Notes: a model not told the origin generated them from the letters alone. 64,000 bases of DNA from Alphaproteobacteria bacterium (GCA_030433005.1 JAUILQ010000016.1:1-64000), one strand, 5' to 3'; counted from the first letter of the stretch, positions 9,190 through 21,712 are shown. A program made the numbers and translations.

Positions 9190-10740
9190 ATGAGCCAGAG
9201 CCTGCTGGTGCGCGGCCGCTGGATCGTCACCGGCGGCGCCCCGGACGACGTCGTGCTGGGCCGCGACCGGCCCGGCGGCGCGGCGCTCAGGATCGAGGCA
9301 GGGCGCATCGCCGAGCTCGGCGACTGGGACGACCTGCGTGCGCGTCATCCGCAGGCCAGGGTGCTCGGCTCCGAGCGGGTCGCGCTGCTGCCCGGCCTGA
9401 TCAACGCGCACCACCACAGCAACGGCGTGACGCTGCAGCAGCAGGGCATCGCGGACGACCTGCTCGAATCCTGGCTGCTGACCACGACCCTGGCCCGGCC
9501 GCTCGACCGGCGGCTGGCGGCGCAGCTCGATTCGGCGAAGCTGCTGCAGAGCGGCGTCACCACGGTGGTCGACGTGCACAGCGACGGCGGCCGGCCCGAG
9601 GCCTACGAGGCCAACGCCCGCCGGGCGCTCGAGGGCTACCGTGCCGCCGGCATCCGCGCGACCCTGGCGCTCAGCCTGATGACCCGCTCCTTCCTGGTGC
9701 CGGGCGAAGGCGCCGACCGCGCCTTCCTCGACGGCCTGCCCGCGGCCCTCCGGCGCTTCGCCGCGGGGCGCCTGCCGCAGCCCGGCGATATCGGCGAGGA
9801 CGACTGGCTGGCGCTGGTCGAGCAGCTGCACGGCGAACTGGCCGGCGAGCCGCGGCTCGACCTCTGGCTGGCGCCGCCCGGCCCGCAGTGGGTCTCGGAC
9901 GCCCTGATGCTGCGCATTGCCGAAGCCGCCGAGCGGCTCGACGCCGGCGTGCAGACGCACGTCACGGAATCGCTCTACGAGGGGCTGCACGGGCCGCGCG
10001 AGTGGGGCAAGGGCACCGTCGAGCACCTGGCCGAGCTCGGCGTGCTCTCGCCGCGCTTCTCGCTCGCCCACGGCGTTTGGCTCGGCGAGCGCGAGATCGA
10101 GCGGCTCGCCGAGAGCGGCGCCGCGCTGGTCCACAACCCCAGCTCCAACCTGCGGCTGCGCGCCGGCATCGCGCCGCTCAACGCGTTGCTCGAGGCGGGC
10201 GTGACCGTGGCGCTGGGCATGGACGGCACGACGCTCGGCGACGACGAGGACCTCTTCGCCGAGCTGCGCCTGGCGCTGCGCCTGCACCGCGCGCCGCGCT
10301 ACGACGGCCCGGCGCCGAGCGAGGCCGCGGTCTTCGGTCTGCCGACCGCCGGCGGCGCCCGCCTGCTGCGCCGGGAGGGCGAGCTCGGAACGCTGCGCCC
10401 CGGCGCCGCGGCCGACGTCGTGCTGCTCGACCTGACGCGGCCGACCTGGCCGTGGGTGGCGCCGGAGATCGACCCCCTGGCCTTCCTGGTGCAGCGCGCC
10501 CGCGCCGGCGACGTCGAGGCCGTGCTGGTCGGCGGCGAGCTGGTGCTGAAGGAGGGCCGGCCGACCGGCTTCGATCTCGAGGAGGCGGCGCGCGAGGCGG
10601 CCGCCCAGCTCGCCGCCGCCTCGCGCGATCCGCAAGAGGCGGCGCTGGTCGAGCGCCTGCGCGCGGCCGTCGAGCGCCACTACCTCGGGTGGGAGATCCC
10701 CGAGCAGACGCCCTGGACCCTCTACAACGCGCGGCGCTGA
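9190..10740 (+). CDS. Amidohydrolase, TrzA/AtzA/SsnA-like (metal-dependent deaminase or hydrolase)
   Basis: Cytosolic metal-dependent hydrolase of 516 residues. The N-terminal beta-sandwich ends in LLPGLINAHHHSNG, containing the HxH metal ligands of strand 1. A QTHVTES block supplies the next His, a SLAHGVWL block the fourth, and ALGMDGTTLGDDEDLF the metal-binding Asp, so the catalytic set is complete. This architecture fits deaminases of triazines, guanine or related heterocycles and N-acyl hydrolases; the substrate cannot be named. It has an excellent ribosome binding site (GAAGGAAGGAG). The nearby Gfo/Idh/MocA gene gives little pathway information. Confidence 0.85.
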   Translation: MSQSLLVRGRWIVTGGAPDDVVLGRDRPGGAALRIEAGRIAELGDWDDLRARHPQARVLGSERVALLPGLINAHHHSNGVTLQQQGIADDLLESWLLTTTLARPLDRRLAAQLDSAKLLQSGVTTVVDVHSDGGRPEAYEANARRALEGYRAAGIRATLALSLMTRSFLVPGEGADRAFLDGLPAALRRFAAGRLPQPGDIGEDDWLALVEQLHGELAGEPRLDLWLAPPGPQWVSDALMLRIAEAAERLDAGVQTHVTESLYEGLHGPREWGKGTVEHLAELGVLSPRFSLAHGVWLGEREIERLAESGAALVHNPSSNLRLRAGIAPLNALLEAGVTVALGMDGTTLGDDEDLFAELRLALRLHRAPRYDGPAPSEAAVFGLPTAGGARLLRREGELGTLRPGAAADVVLLDLTRPTWPWVAPEIDPLAFLVQRARAGDVEAVLVGGELVLKEGRPTGFDLEEAAREAAAQLAAASRDPQEAALVERLRAAVERHYLGWEIPEQTPWTLYNARR

Positions 10741-10817
10741 ACCTTTCACGGCGCCGAACGTTTGTCTGCGGTCAATTTTTCTGGTGCCGGGTCCAGGGGC
10801 CGCGAAGGGGGAGTGCG

Positions 10818-11849
10818 ATGAAGCAGTATGGCGGCGGCGAGGCGGGCGAGGCCGGGACGGCGCCGGCCGCTTTCTCCTCGCTCGACGAACGCGCCGCCTT
10901 CGCGCTCGAGGCGGGTGGCGTCGGCACCTGGGAATGGTGCGTCGACAGCGGCACGGTCGAGTGGTCGCCGGCGCTCGAGCGGATTCACGGGATCGAGCCG
11001 GGCAGCTTCCCGGGCACCTTCGAGGCCTACCGGTCGGACATCCATCCCGAGGACGAGGGCCGCGTCCTCTCGGCGATCCGGGGCACCCTGGAAGGCGGCG
11101 AGGAGCACCACATCGAGTACCGCATCGTCAGGCCGGACGGCAGCATCCGCTGGGTCGAGGGCCGGGGCCGGCTGCTCCGCGACCGGCAGGGCCAGCCCCG
11201 GCGGATGATCGGCATCTGCATGGACGTCACCGACCGCCGGCGCGCCGAGGAAAGCCGCGACCTGCTGGTCCGCGAGCTCAACCACCGGCTCAAGAACACC
11301 CTGGCCATCGTCCAGTCGATCGCCGGCCAGACCCTGCGCGAATCGCCCGATCCCGAGCGGTTCCGGGCCTGCTTCAGCGCGCGGCTGGCCGCGCTCGCCG
11401 GCGCCCACGACCTGCTCGACCGCGAGTCCTGGCGCGCGGTCGCGCTCCCCGACCTGGTCGGCGGCGTCCTCGCGCCCTTCGGCGCCGACGAGCCGGCCGG
11501 CTGCATCGGCGTCGAGGGACCGGCGCTGACGGTCGCGCCCGACGCGGCGGTGACGCTCAGCCTGCTGCTCCACGAGCTGGCGACCAACTCGGCCAAGTAC
11601 GGCGCGCTCTCGCGGGCCGGCGGCCGCATCGACCTCAGCTGGGCGCGGGAGGCGGGCGATGCGCCCGGCTGGATCGCGCTGTGCTGGCGCGAGCAGGGCG
11701 CCCGCGTCGAGCCGGAACCGGAGCGGGAAGGCTTCGGGTCGCGCCTCATCGAGGCGAGCGTCGCCCAGCTCGGCGGCGAGCTCTGCGAGCGCCGCTTCTG
11801 CGGCGACGGTCTGCGGCTGCGCCTGCGCTTTCCGTCGGGAGCCGCCTGA
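10818..11849 (+). CDS. PAS-domain sensor histidine kinase (HWE/HisKA_2 type)
   Basis: Soluble sensor kinase of 343 residues. Residues about 25-140 form a PAS_3-like sensor (GTWEWCVDSGTVEWSP, IHPEDEGRV, EYRIVRPDGSIRWVEGRGR), followed by a PAC-like end. Residues about 150-230 form a HisKA_2/HWE dimerisation domain with the phospho-acceptor His in ELNHRLKNTLAIVQSI, a signature common in alphaproteobacteria. The C-terminal ATPase domain has the N-box ELATNSAKYGAL and ends in GFGSRLIE. No membrane segment and no response regulator are adjacent. It starts at 10818 after GGGGGAG. Confidence 0.9.
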   Translation: MKQYGGGEAGEAGTAPAAFSSLDERAAFALEAGGVGTWEWCVDSGTVEWSPALERIHGIEPGSFPGTFEAYRSDIHPEDEGRVLSAIRGTLEGGEEHHIEYRIVRPDGSIRWVEGRGRLLRDRQGQPRRMIGICMDVTDRRRAEESRDLLVRELNHRLKNTLAIVQSIAGQTLRESPDPERFRACFSARLAALAGAHDLLDRESWRAVALPDLVGGVLAPFGADEPAGCIGVEGPALTVAPDAAVTLSLLLHELATNSAKYGALSRAGGRIDLSWAREAGDAPGWIALCWREQGARVEPEPEREGFGSRLIEASVAQLGGELCERRFCGDGLRLRLRFPSGAA

Positions 11850-11926
11850 CGCGCCGCCGCCGGCGCTTTTTCCCTTGCACCCTCGGTCCGGGTCCGCATC
11901 CTGCGGCGCGCAATCGAGGAGGCTCC

Positions 11927-12949
11927 ATGCCAGCAGGAATCGCGACCGACCGCCCGCTGCGGGTCGGCGCCATCGGCGCCGGCGCGATCAGCGTCTTTCA
12001 CCTGCGCGGCTGGGCGGAGCAGGCCGGCGCCGAGCTGGTCGCGCTCTGCGACGCCGACCGGGCGCGCGCCGAGGCGCGGGCCCGCGAGTTCGGCATCGCG
12101 CGGGTCTACGACGACGCGCGCGCGATGCTCGACGCCGAGACGCTCGACGCCGTCGACATCATCACCCCGGTCGGCACCCACGCGACCCTGACCCGCCTGG
12201 CGGCCGGGCGCGGGATCCATGTCATGTGCCAGAAGCCGCTGACGCCGACCCTGGCCGAAGCCGAGGCGCTGGTCGCCGAGGTCGGCGAGCGCGTGCGCTT
12301 CATGGTCCACGAGAACTACCGCTGGCGGCCGCACTACCGGCGCCTCGCCGCGCTGCTCGCCGAGGGCGCGATCGGCACGCCGCTGCACGCGCGTATGACC
12401 GTGCGCTCGGCCTCGATGGTCGCGCCGGACGGCGAGACGCCCTTCCTGCTGGCCCGCCAGCCCTACCTCAAGGACTTCCGCCGGCTGCTGATCTTCGAGG
12501 TGCTGATCCACCACCTCGACGCGCTGCGCGCGCTGCTCGGCGAGCTCGAGGTGCGCTGGGCCGAGACCGCCCAGGTCAATCCCGAGCTGGCCGGCGAGGA
12601 CGTCGCCCTGATCGCCATGAACGGGCGCGACGGCATGACCGTGCTGCTCGACGGCAACATCTCGGCGCCGGGCTACGGCCCGCTGCCCGGCGACCGGCTG
12701 GAGATCGTCGGCACGACGGACACGCTGGTCTTCGACCGCGACCGCATCTTCCGCATGAGCGATCCCCAGGCGGTCGAGCCGCAGGACCTGCAGGCCAACT
12801 ACCAGGCCTGCTTCACCGGCGCGATCGCCGACTTCGTCGAGGGGCTGCGGAGCGGCCGGCCCTTCGCCACCGACCGGCTCGACAACCTGAAGACCCTGGC
12901 GCTGATGGAGAGCGCCTACCGCGCCGCCGGCGTGGCGATCGAGGACTGA
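11927..12949 (+). CDS. Gfo/Idh/MocA family NAD(P)-dependent oxidoreductase
   Basis: Predicted dehydrogenase of 340 residues acting on a sugar or polyol-like substrate. The N-terminal Rossmann fold shows RVGAIGAGAISVFHLRGW (GxGxxx dinucleotide motif). The family block HVMCQKPLTPTLAEAE follows, containing the EKP-like motif in the variant form QKP, with Gln replacing Glu before the conserved Lys. The ENYRWRPHYRRL segment and the later FEVLIHHLDALRALLG segment supply active-site residues of the C-terminal domain. The start is preceded by GAGGAGG. It is not tightly coupled to its neighbours. Confidence 0.85.
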   Translation: MPAGIATDRPLRVGAIGAGAISVFHLRGWAEQAGAELVALCDADRARAEARAREFGIARVYDDARAMLDAETLDAVDIITPVGTHATLTRLAAGRGIHVMCQKPLTPTLAEAEALVAEVGERVRFMVHENYRWRPHYRRLAALLAEGAIGTPLHARMTVRSASMVAPDGETPFLLARQPYLKDFRRLLIFEVLIHHLDALRALLGELEVRWAETAQVNPELAGEDVALIAMNGRDGMTVLLDGNISAPGYGPLPGDRLEIVGTTDTLVFDRDRIFRMSDPQAVEPQDLQANYQACFTGAIADFVEGLRSGRPFATDRLDNLKTLALMESAYRAAGVAIED

Positions 12950-13285
12950 GCGCCGGCTCCGGCCACGAGTCGTTCGTTCACATTTGAATCTGTGAATGCC
13001 TCTACCGACGCGCTAGAGTGGGCATTCGTGGCGGCGGGCCGTGCCGCCGCGGAGCGGTACCGGCGACACGACGAGGGGCGACGGCCGTGCCGCTGCCGGA
13101 TCGCGGATTGCTGCCGGATCGAGATCGCCCGCCCCGCCAGAGGGTGCCCAGGTCGAGGAAAGAGAAAACCAGCCCGTGATTTCCGACAGGTACGGCCGGT
13201 TTGACGGACTCGCCGCCGAGCGGCCTGTCGCCCGGTGCCGGGCCGTGCGTGCCGGGACGGGAGCGGGGACCGGAAAGCCGCCCGG
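12950..13285. other. Intergenic region with inverted repeat
   Basis: These 336 bp have no supported gene. An inverted repeat TTCACA-N8-TGTGAA lies at 12977-12996, AT-rich against a GC-rich background, and could be an operator of the downstream kinase gene. No clear -35/-10 pair could be assigned. Confidence 0.4.
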
Positions 13286-14392
13286 ATGACGGTCGCTTCG
13301 GTTCTGATGCGGCCCTTCGAGCGCTCGCATAGGTTGCGGGCACTCGGCTGGTTCGGCTACGCGGTCGCCGTGGCCGGCGGCGGCCTCGCGCTCGGCGTGC
13401 GGCTCGGGCTCGGCGAGGCCATGCCGGGCTATCCCTACGTGACCTTCTTCCCGGTCGTCGTGCTGACGACCTTCTTCGGCGGCGTGCGCCCCGGCGTCTT
13501 CAGCGCCGTCTTCTGCGGGCTGCTGGCCTGGTACTTCGTGATGCCGCCGGGGCCGGGCTTCCAGCTGTTCTGGCCGAGCACCTATCTCGCGCTCGGTTTC
13601 TACGCCTTCGTCGTCGCGGTCAACATCGCCCTGATCGACGCAATGGAGCAGGCGCTCCGGGAGCTGGGCGCGGCGCAGCGCACCACGACCCGCCTGCTCG
13701 AGGAGCAGCGCACGCTGTTCAACGAGCTGCAGCACCGCGTCGCCAACAACATGGCCTTCGTCGCCAGCCTGCTCGGCCTGCAGAAGCGCAAGCTCGACCC
13801 GGACGGCGTCGCCGCGGCCGCGCTGGAGGACGCGCGCGCCCGGATCTTCGTGATGGAGCGCATTCATCGCCGGCTCTACGACCCGCAGCAGGTCGAGCAG
13901 CCGGCCGGGCCCTACCTGGAGGCGCTGTGCCGCGACCTGCTCGAGGCCAGCGGCCGGCGCGAGGTCGCCTGTCGGGTCGGCGCCGTGCCGATGGTCTTCT
14001 CCTTCGAGCGCCTGGTGACGCTCTCCATGCTGCTCTCGGAACTGCTGAACAACGCGCTCAAGCACGCCTTCGAGCCAGGCGCGGCGGGTCGGCTCGAGGT
14101 AACGCTGCGGGAGCCGGGGCCGGGCCTGGTCGAGCTCGCGGTGCGCGACGACGGGCGCGGCCTGCCGGCCGGCTTCGACCCGGAGAGCGGCAGCGGGCTG
14201 GGCAGTCGCATCGTTCAGGGCCTGGTCGCCCGGCTCGGCGGCACGATCGACTGGCGGCCGGCAGCCGGGGGCCGCGGCACCGAGGCGGTCGTGCGCTTTT
14301 CCGCCGAGGCGGCCCGCCCCGCCCCGACGGCGTCCGGCCCCGGGTCCGGGTCCGAGTCCGGGTCTGGCGGCGCGAGCGCGCCCGCGGGCTGA
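13286..14392 (+). CDS. DUF4118-type membrane sensor histidine kinase (HisKA_2)
   Basis: Membrane-anchored sensor kinase of 368 residues. Residues about 12-120 hold a four-helix DUF4118 sensor (the membrane region also found in KdpD), with GYPYVTFFPVVVLTTFFGGVRPG as the family-like core. The HisKA_2 phospho-acceptor lies in LFNELQHRVANNMAFVASL, followed by an N-box (LSELLNNALKHAF), a DDGRGLP G1 box and GSGLGSRIV. The ATG at 13286 is preferred to an upstream GTG because it opens directly on the membrane domain. The C-terminal about 30 residues are Ser/Gly-rich and repetitive. No response regulator is nearby. Confidence 0.85.
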   Translation: MTVASVLMRPFERSHRLRALGWFGYAVAVAGGGLALGVRLGLGEAMPGYPYVTFFPVVVLTTFFGGVRPGVFSAVFCGLLAWYFVMPPGPGFQLFWPSTYLALGFYAFVVAVNIALIDAMEQALRELGAAQRTTTRLLEEQRTLFNELQHRVANNMAFVASLLGLQKRKLDPDGVAAAALEDARARIFVMERIHRRLYDPQQVEQPAGPYLEALCRDLLEASGRREVACRVGAVPMVFSFERLVTLSMLLSELLNNALKHAFEPGAAGRLEVTLREPGPGLVELAVRDDGRGLPAGFDPESGSGLGSRIVQGLVARLGGTIDWRPAAGGRGTEAVVRFSAEAARPAPTASGPGSGSESGSGGASAPAG

Positions 14393-14416
14393 CGGCAGCG
14401 CCGGCCTCGGCGGGCG

Positions 14417-14563
14417 CTACTGCGACTCGATCTTCACGCCGTCCTCGCCGAGCTCGATCTGCACGCCCGAGGGCTCCCGGCTTTCCTGGTAGAGGCTGTA
14501 GCCGAGCACGGCGACGGCGACGGCGAGCGCGCCGACCAGGAGATAGAGGACGTTGCGGCTCAT
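14417..14563 (-). CDS. Small single-span membrane protein
   Basis: A 48-residue peptide with one N-terminal transmembrane helix (MSRNVLYLLVGALAVAVAVL) and a short hydrophilic acidic tail (GVQIELGEDGVKIESQ). Small proteins of this plan are common in alphaproteobacteria and have no assigned function. The start at 14563 is chosen because it begins at the helix; the longer frame upstream has low-complexity sequence. Confidence 0.6.
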   Translation of the reverse strand: MSRNVLYLLVGALAVAVAVLGYSLYQESREPSGVQIELGEDGVKIESQ

Positions 14564-14655
14564 CGGGACCCCCCGCGCGGTTCGCTGGACGAACCGGCAG
14601 GCTACGACGCCGGGGACCCCGCCGTCGCGTGCTTTGCGCCGGTGCCCGGAAGACC

Positions 14656-15036
14656 TCAGAAGATCGTCCAGAACTTGCGGTTGCCGGGATCCTCGAGGTC
14701 CCTGGTCTTGCGCTCCCACTCGTCGAGCTTGCCGTCCTTCTTCGCGGAGCGCCGGCCGAGCCGCGACATCATCCAGCCGAACACGCCGCCGGAGACCTCG
14801 GCCAGCTCCGCGTCGCCGAGCTCCTGGCCGTCGTGCCCCTGCTCGTAGCGGCCGATCTCGGCGCGCGCTTCCCGGAGGTCGGCTTCGCTGACCTCGTAGC
14901 CCTCGTGCCTGGCGAGCGTTGCCAGCTCGTCGGCGCAGGCGTCGAAGTCGCGGCCCGCGACGACGCCCGAGAAGCGCCCGGCGAGCTCCGGGTCGACGAT
15001 GCTGTCGTGGATGAACTGGGCGGCGGCGTCCTTCAT
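14656..15036 (-). CDS. Nif11-like leader peptide family protein (putative RiPP precursor)
   Basis: A 126-residue protein that looks like a ribosomally made peptide precursor. Residues 1-70 match the Nif11-type leader plan: an N-terminal amphipathic helix with FIHDSIVDPELAGRF, an ACADELATLARHEGYEVS block, and a second helix. Residues 72-84 form a classic double-glycine processing site (ELGDAELAEVSGG). The presumptive core is the following 42 residues, without any Cys and with charged and aromatic residues (ending KFWTIF). A GGGAGGG-type ribosome binding site precedes 15036. No modifying enzyme or C39 peptidase transporter is within reach. Confidence 0.7.
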   Translation of the reverse strand: MKDAAAQFIHDSIVDPELAGRFSGVVAGRDFDACADELATLARHEGYEVSEADLREARAEIGRYEQGHDGQELGDAELAEVSGGVFGWMMSRLGRRSAKKDGKLDEWERKTRDLEDPGNRKFWTIF

Positions 15037-15149
15037 CGATCCCTCCCGTGTGTCGTCGAGCCGGCAGTTGAACAGAGCCGGCGCAGCGCCACCATGCGCG
15101 GTGTCCGCGACTCCGTGCCGTGTGGCCGCGAGTCGAGTTCCGGCCGCGC

Positions 15150-16244
15150 TCAGGCCCGCTTGCCGTGCCCTTTCCCGCGCAGGGCGAAGGGCAGGACGCA
15201 GAGGCCGAGCAGCACCGCGAACCACAGGGTCGCGAGGCGCACCGCCAGCGTCGCGGCCAGCGCCGCCGGCGCCGGCAGGCCGCGCAGCACCAGCAGGCCG
15301 GTCATGCCGGCCTCGGTGCCGCCGAGGCCGCCGGGCAGCAGCGAGACCAGGCCGGCGACCAGCGCCAGGGCGAAGATCGCCACCGCCTCGGGCAGCGGCA
15401 GCGGATGGCCGAGCGCGTCGGCGACCAGCCACAGGCCGGCGCCCTCGGCGCCCCAGCCGACCAGGCCGAGCCCGACGCCGGCGAGCCACAGCCCCGGCCG
15501 GCGCAGCCGCCGGCCCTGGCGCAGGGCGCGGCGCGCCTGGGCGAAGCCGCGCGGCCAGCGGCCGATCCGCCGGTAGAGGCCGCCGACCAGCCGGAGCAGC
15601 GGGTCCGGGTGCAGGAACAGCCAGAGCAGGCCGGCACCGAGCAGCGCCGCCAGCGGCACCGCGACCCGGCCGGCGACCAGCCAGCCGAGGCCGCCGGCGG
15701 CGAGCAGGCTGAGCGCCAGCAGGTCGCACAGCCGGTCGGCCAGGAACACCGGCAGGCTGCGCGCGTAGGGCAGGCCGCAGCGCCGGCGCAGCAGCCAGAC
15801 CCGCAGCAGCTCGCCGGCCTTGCCCGGCGTCGCGGTCAGGGAATAGCTGGCGAGGTAGGTCACCAGGTCGGGGCCGAGCGGCACCCGCGCGCCGAGCGGC
15901 CCGGCGAGCAGCCGCCAGCGCAGCAGCCGCACCGTGTAGTTGAGCAGCGACAGGCCGAGCAGCGCCGCGAGCGTCGCCGGCGCCAGGCGCCCGAGCGCCG
16001 CGCCCAGCGCTTGCGCGTCGAAGGCCAGCGCCGCCGCCGCGAAGACCGCCAGGAAGACCGCGAAGCCGAGCGCCGTGCGTCCCAGCCGGCGCCGGGTCAG
16101 CGGGCCGGGAGATGGAGCGGCAGATGGTCCAGGTTCCGGCGTGGCTTCGTCCCCCCTGTTCGCGGGCGATCGCGACCGCCGGCCGCGACCTTCCGCCCGG
16201 CTTCCCGCGGCGGTCGCCGGGCTGTAACATGCCTTGGTTCGCAT
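15150..16244 (-). CDS. Lysylphosphatidylglycerol synthase transmembrane-region / UPF0104 family protein
   Basis: Integral membrane protein of about 364 residues with roughly eight transmembrane helices, resembling the flippase-like N-terminal half of MprF (COG0392/UPF0104) without the catalytic transfer domain. The family block [15 protein letters not shown] is visible at residues about 138-152, and [18 protein letters not shown] near residues 295-312. It may move lipids between leaflets; this is family knowledge, not proven here. The first 45 residues are hydrophilic and Pro-rich and the true start may be downstream. It is divergent from gyrA; the 5' end overlaps the gyrA promoter region. 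Confidence 0.8.
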   Translation of the reverse strand: MRTKACYSPATAAGSRAEGRGRRSRSPANRGDEATPEPGPSAAPSPGPLTRRRLGRTALGFAVFLAVFAAAALAFDAQALGAALGRLAPATLAALLGLSLLNYTVRLLRWRLLAGPLGARVPLGPDLVTYLASYSLTATPGKAGELLRVWLLRRRCGLPYARSLPVFLADRLCDLLALSLLAAGGLGWLVAGRVAVPLAALLGAGLLWLFLHPDPLLRLVGGLYRRIGRWPRGFAQARRALRQGRRLRRPGLWLAGVGLGLVGWGAEGAGLWLVADALGHPLPLPEAVAIFALALVAGLVSLLPGGLGGTEAGMTGLLVLRGLPAPAALAATLAVRLATLWFAVLLGLCVLPFALRGKGHGKRA

Positions 16245-16263
16245 TTGCGGAATCTGCTATAAG
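16234..16263 (+). promoter_or_regulatory. Candidate sigma-70 promoter of gyrA
   Basis: TTGGTT (16234-16239) and TATAAG (16258-16263) are separated by 18 bp, a good match to the housekeeping promoter plan in an unusually AT-rich patch. The gyrA start codon lies 70 bp downstream. Confidence 0.55.
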
Positions 16264-16332
16264 AGTCGCGCTTCAGACGCGCCGGCAAGTCCTTGCTTTG
16301 TCAGGTCGACTGCCGCCATCAGCGAGAGATCC

Positions 16333-19356
<3,024 letters not shown>

Positions 19357-19392
19357 CGTCCCGGCTCCGAGAGGCGAGCAGAAGGAGAGGGG

Positions 19393-19962
19393 ATGGTGGG
19401 GACCAGCGAGCGGATGCCGCGCATCGGCGTCTACCCGGGGACCTTCGACCCGATCACCCTGGGCCACCTGGACATCATCAAGCGGGCCAGCGGCGTCGTC
19501 GACCACCTGATCGTCGCGGTCGCGCGCAACGCCGGCAAGAGCCCGCTGTTCGCGGTCGGCGAGCGGGTCGAGATGGTGCGCGACGAGCTGGCCTCGATCG
19601 AGAGCCGGGGCGCGAAGCTGGAGGCGCGGGCCTTCGACAACCTCTTGATGCACTTCTGCCAGCAGGCCGGCGCCAGCGTCATCCTGCGCGGCCTGCGCGC
19701 GGTCTCGGACTTCGAGTACGAGTTCCAGATGGCCGGCATGAACGCCAGGCTCGACAGCAAGATCGAGACGGTCTTCCTGATGGCCTCGGAGCGCCAGCAG
19801 TTCATCTCCTCGCGCTTCGTCAAGGAGATCGGCCGCCTGGGCGGCGACATCTCGAGCTTCGTCAGCCCCCAGGTCGCCCGGCGGCTCACCGAAGGCTTCA
19901 ACCTGGAAGCCGGCAACGGCGAGCGCGACACCCGCTCGGTGCAGACGCTCCGGGAAGGCTAG
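19393..19962 (+). CDS. coaD: Pantetheine-phosphate adenylyltransferase
   Basis: Adenylates 4'-phosphopantetheine to dephospho-CoA, the penultimate step of coenzyme A synthesis. The nucleotidyltransferase motif YPGTFDPITLGHLDII contains the TxGH nucleotide-binding element. The RGLRAVSDFEYEFQMAGMN and ISSRFVKEI (SSR motif) blocks are complete. At 189 residues it is about 25 longer than the E. coli enzyme, with extra residues at the N-terminus (a start at the internal Met, 19414, is possible) and C-terminus. The upstream ribosome binding site (GAAGGAG) fits the start at 19393. It follows gyrA, an arrangement common in alphaproteobacteria. Confidence 0.95.
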   Translation: MVGTSERMPRIGVYPGTFDPITLGHLDIIKRASGVVDHLIVAVARNAGKSPLFAVGERVEMVRDELASIESRGAKLEARAFDNLLMHFCQQAGASVILRGLRAVSDFEYEFQMAGMNARLDSKIETVFLMASERQQFISSRFVKEIGRLGGDISSFVSPQVARRLTEGFNLEAGNGERDTRSVQTLREG

Positions 19963-19975
19963 GAGAGAAGCGGCC

Positions 19976-21502
19976 TCAGCCGGCCGCGCGCATATCGGCG
20001 GCTGACGCGGCCGCCTCCGGCGCCAGGCGCGGCGGCGTCGGCAGGGTGACGGTCACGCTGGTGCCGCCGGCGCCCGTCGTGCGGCCGCTCTCGAAGGCCA
20101 GCGCGCCGCCCTGCAGCGCCACCAGCCGCTGGACGATGGCGAGGCCCAGCCCGATGCCCTCGGCGCCGGCGACGCGCGGGTCGCGCAGCCGCAGGAAGGG
20201 ATCGCCGACCCGCGCGATCGTCGCCTCGTCGATGCCCGGGCCCTGGTCGCGCACCGTCAGCCGCAGGCTCGTCGGCGCCGTCTCGTCTCCGCCGTCGAGC
20301 GCGGCGGCGACCTCGACCCGGCCGCCGGGCCGCGAGAACTTGACGGCATTGCCGACCAGGTTGTGCAGGATCTGGCGCAGCGCCGTCTCGTCGGCCTCGG
20401 CGACGAGCGGCCGGCGCTCGGGCGCGACCGCCAGCTCGACCCGGCCGCGCCAGGCCTGCGGCCCCAGGGTCGCGGCGCCTTCGTCGAGCAGCGCCGCGAC
20501 GTCGAGCCGGCGCGGCGCCAGGCGCACCAGCCCGGCGTCGAGCGAGGAGAGGTCGAGCAGCGAATCGACCAGGCCGGAGAGGTGGCGGCCGCTCGACTGG
20601 ATGCCGGCGGCGTACTCCTGGTAGCGCTTGTCGCCGAGCGGCCCGAAGGGCTCCTCCAGCATGAAGCCGGCGTAGCCGATGACGGCGTTGAGCGGCGTGC
20701 GCAGCTCGTGGCTGACCGAGGCCAGCAGGTTCGCCTTGTGCTGCGCCTCGGCGCGTGCGGCCCGGGCCTCGAGCTCGAGGCGCGCGGTCTCCAGCTCGGC
20801 GCGGCGCACCTGCTCGCGGCGGTCGGCGAGCCACCAGAGCGCGGCGCAGGCCAGGGCGTAGAGGCTGAGTCCGACCGCCAGCAGCTCGGCCAGCACCAGG
20901 CGGAAGGTGCCGGTGATGTGCGCGGCCTCCTCGCCGACGTCGGCGTAGATCTCCAGGGCGCCGATCTGCGCGCCGCGCGTGCCCTCGGCGAGCAGCGGCA
21001 CGTAGGTCTCGACCACGGGCAAGTCGGTCAGCAGGCCGGAGAAGGCCGAGACCTCTTCCTCCAGCTCGATCGCCGCCACCTCCTCGCCGTGCAGCGCGGC
21101 CTCGAGGCCCTCGCTCTCGTGCTCGCGGGTGCCGACCTCGGCCGGGTCGGTCGAATAGAGGATCAGGCCGTCGCCGGCGTAGAGCACCAGCTTGATGACC
21201 TGGGTGCGCTCGACGATGCGCCGGATCTCGGCGTCGAGGCGGCCGGCGTTCGCGCCCGCCGCCGGCTGCGCGCCCGGCTCAAACAGGCCGTCGAACTCGC
21301 GGCGCAGGGCCTCGCCGAGCGCGACCGCGAGGGCGCGGCTGCGCGCCTCGATCTGGCGGACCAGGATGCGCTCGCTGCGCTTCGAGAGGTCGTCGGCGAT
21401 GACCAGCGCCGCGAGCAGGATCACCAGGGCGCCGGCGGCGATCGCCGCCAGGCGTTTGAGGCGCAGGGCCGGGGACAGGCCGGGGGGCAGGGGGGAGGCC
21501 AT
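19976..21502 (-). CDS. Membrane sensor histidine kinase (HisKA/HATPase_c)
   Basis: Transmembrane histidine kinase of about 508 residues. There is one membrane helix near the N-terminus (IAAGALVILLAALVIA), a periplasmic sensor domain of about 170 residues, and a second helix (LVLAELLAVGLSLYALACAALWW). A HAMP-like or coiled-coil linker leads to the HisKA H-box SVSHELRTPLNAVIGYAG. The N-box ILHNLVGNAVKFSR, G1 DQGPGID and G2 GIGLGLAIVQ complete a full ATPase domain. The frame extends upstream to a GTG at 21562; the ATG at 21502 is preferred but neither start has a strong ribosome binding site. No response regulator is adjacent. Confidence 0.88.
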   Translation of the reverse strand: MASPLPPGLSPALRLKRLAAIAAGALVILLAALVIADDLSKRSERILVRQIEARSRALAVALGEALRREFDGLFEPGAQPAAGANAGRLDAEIRRIVERTQVIKLVLYAGDGLILYSTDPAEVGTREHESEGLEAALHGEEVAAIELEEEVSAFSGLLTDLPVVETYVPLLAEGTRGAQIGALEIYADVGEEAAHITGTFRLVLAELLAVGLSLYALACAALWWLADRREQVRRAELETARLELEARAARAEAQHKANLLASVSHELRTPLNAVIGYAGFMLEEPFGPLGDKRYQEYAAGIQSSGRHLSGLVDSLLDLSSLDAGLVRLAPRRLDVAALLDEGAATLGPQAWRGRVELAVAPERRPLVAEADETALRQILHNLVGNAVKFSRPGGRVEVAAALDGGDETAPTSLRLTVRDQGPGIDEATIARVGDPFLRLRDPRVAGAEGIGLGLAIVQRLVALQGGALAFESGRTTGAGGTSVTVTLPTPPRLAPEAAASAADMRAAG

Positions 21503-21712
21503 GGGGACGGGGCGATCCGGTGAGTGAATCGGGGGCTGCTGGTCGTCTCGCGAGCCCGCCACTCTGGCCGCGATTGCTTAAGGACGCGCTAATCGCCGCG
21601 GCCGGGCCGCGCGCCACGACGGTTGACCGCCGCGGCGCCCCCGCCTAGCTTCGCGACGCGCTGACGCCCGGGAGTCCGGCGGCCGGTCCGGCCCGCGGAA
21701 AGCCCGCGTCGG

